Positions 63,954-64,000 of a stretch of DNA of 64,000 nucleotides are shown here, piece after piece; position 1 is the first letter of the stretch; each line of letters starts with the position of its first letter. A program made the translations under genes and the position numbers. Under the pieces are notes generated by a model that saw nothing but the letters and a program-made list of their open reading frames with translations, searched no databases and was not told the DNA's origin. This DNA is from Lysinibacillus sphaericus (lineage in GTDB: Bacteria > Bacillota > Bacilli > Bacillales_A > Planococcaceae), in assembly GCF_001629735.1 (NCBI RefSeq), contig NZ_CP015224.1, forward strand, positions 2,108,001-2,172,000, in the 5' to 3' direction.

Positions 63954-64000
63954 CTATAGCCCTCCCTTGCTCTCTTTAATAAAGAGCTATTCGATCTAGC

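Overview
The window comes from a low-GC, spore-forming Firmicute, most likely Lysinibacillus or a close relative. The evidence is a Bacillus-style core (accBC, spoIIIA genes, efp, papA/pepQ, aroQ, yqhR, yqhQ, lipM, yqhL), a ComX/ComP pair, many TTG/GTG starts behind strong GGAGG sites, and T-rich intrinsic terminators. The genus is inferred from gene content and not from a search.

Layout. (1) 0-6.3 kb is an integrated element placed after accC. It has a catalytic-domain-only tyrosine recombinase at the left edge, unknown genes, a decayed recombinase tail and a complete tyrosine recombinase whose ribosome site lies inside the terminator hairpin after accC. (2) 6.3-16.1 kb is conserved core: accC-accB, a strikingly reduced spoIIIA operon (AC-AD-AE-AF-AG-AH, with no AA or AB and a 47-residue AF), a nitronate monooxygenase, efp, an Xaa-Pro peptidase, aroQ, yqhR and yqhQ. 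(3) 16.2-31.1 kb is metabolism: an XRE-regulated membrane protein, an esterase, a B12-dependent ribonucleotide reductase with paired NrdR boxes, lipM/yqhL, a glycine-riboswitch-controlled amino acid permease, glutaminase, and an AbgB-like hydrolase with an MFS transporter and its probable regulator. (4) 31.2-36.9 kb has a 956-residue secreted repeat protein and a comX-comP pair with no comQ or comA beside it. (5) 37-64 kb is a polymorphic-toxin island read on the minus strand.

The toxin island is the most unusual part. Its head operon runs from the right edge: an Hsp70-like ATPase, two small unknown proteins, a VgrG-like spike protein, a pentapeptide-repeat protein, an unknown protein, a DUF4280 (PAAR-like) protein, a second VgrG-like protein, a lysine-rich effector ending in a YwqJ-type deaminase, and a SUKH-3 immunity protein. 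The VgrG2 stop and effector start share one base, so the effector is translationally tied to its spike. Downstream lies a graveyard of alternative cassettes, each with part of the VgrG tail, lysine-rich head or Pro/Ser/Asn hinge, a different toxin tip and an immunity gene. Cassettes are separated by a recurring hairpin terminator. Several tips and one immunity gene are frameshifted. A near-identical repeat of about 0.5 kb covering the VgrG tail and effector head occurs in both the live operon and one silent cassette, so a single crossover would swap the tip. I read this as the effector end of a Gram-positive contractile injection system with a recombinational store of toxin tips. Sheath, tube and baseplate genes are not in the window, so that reading is an inference.
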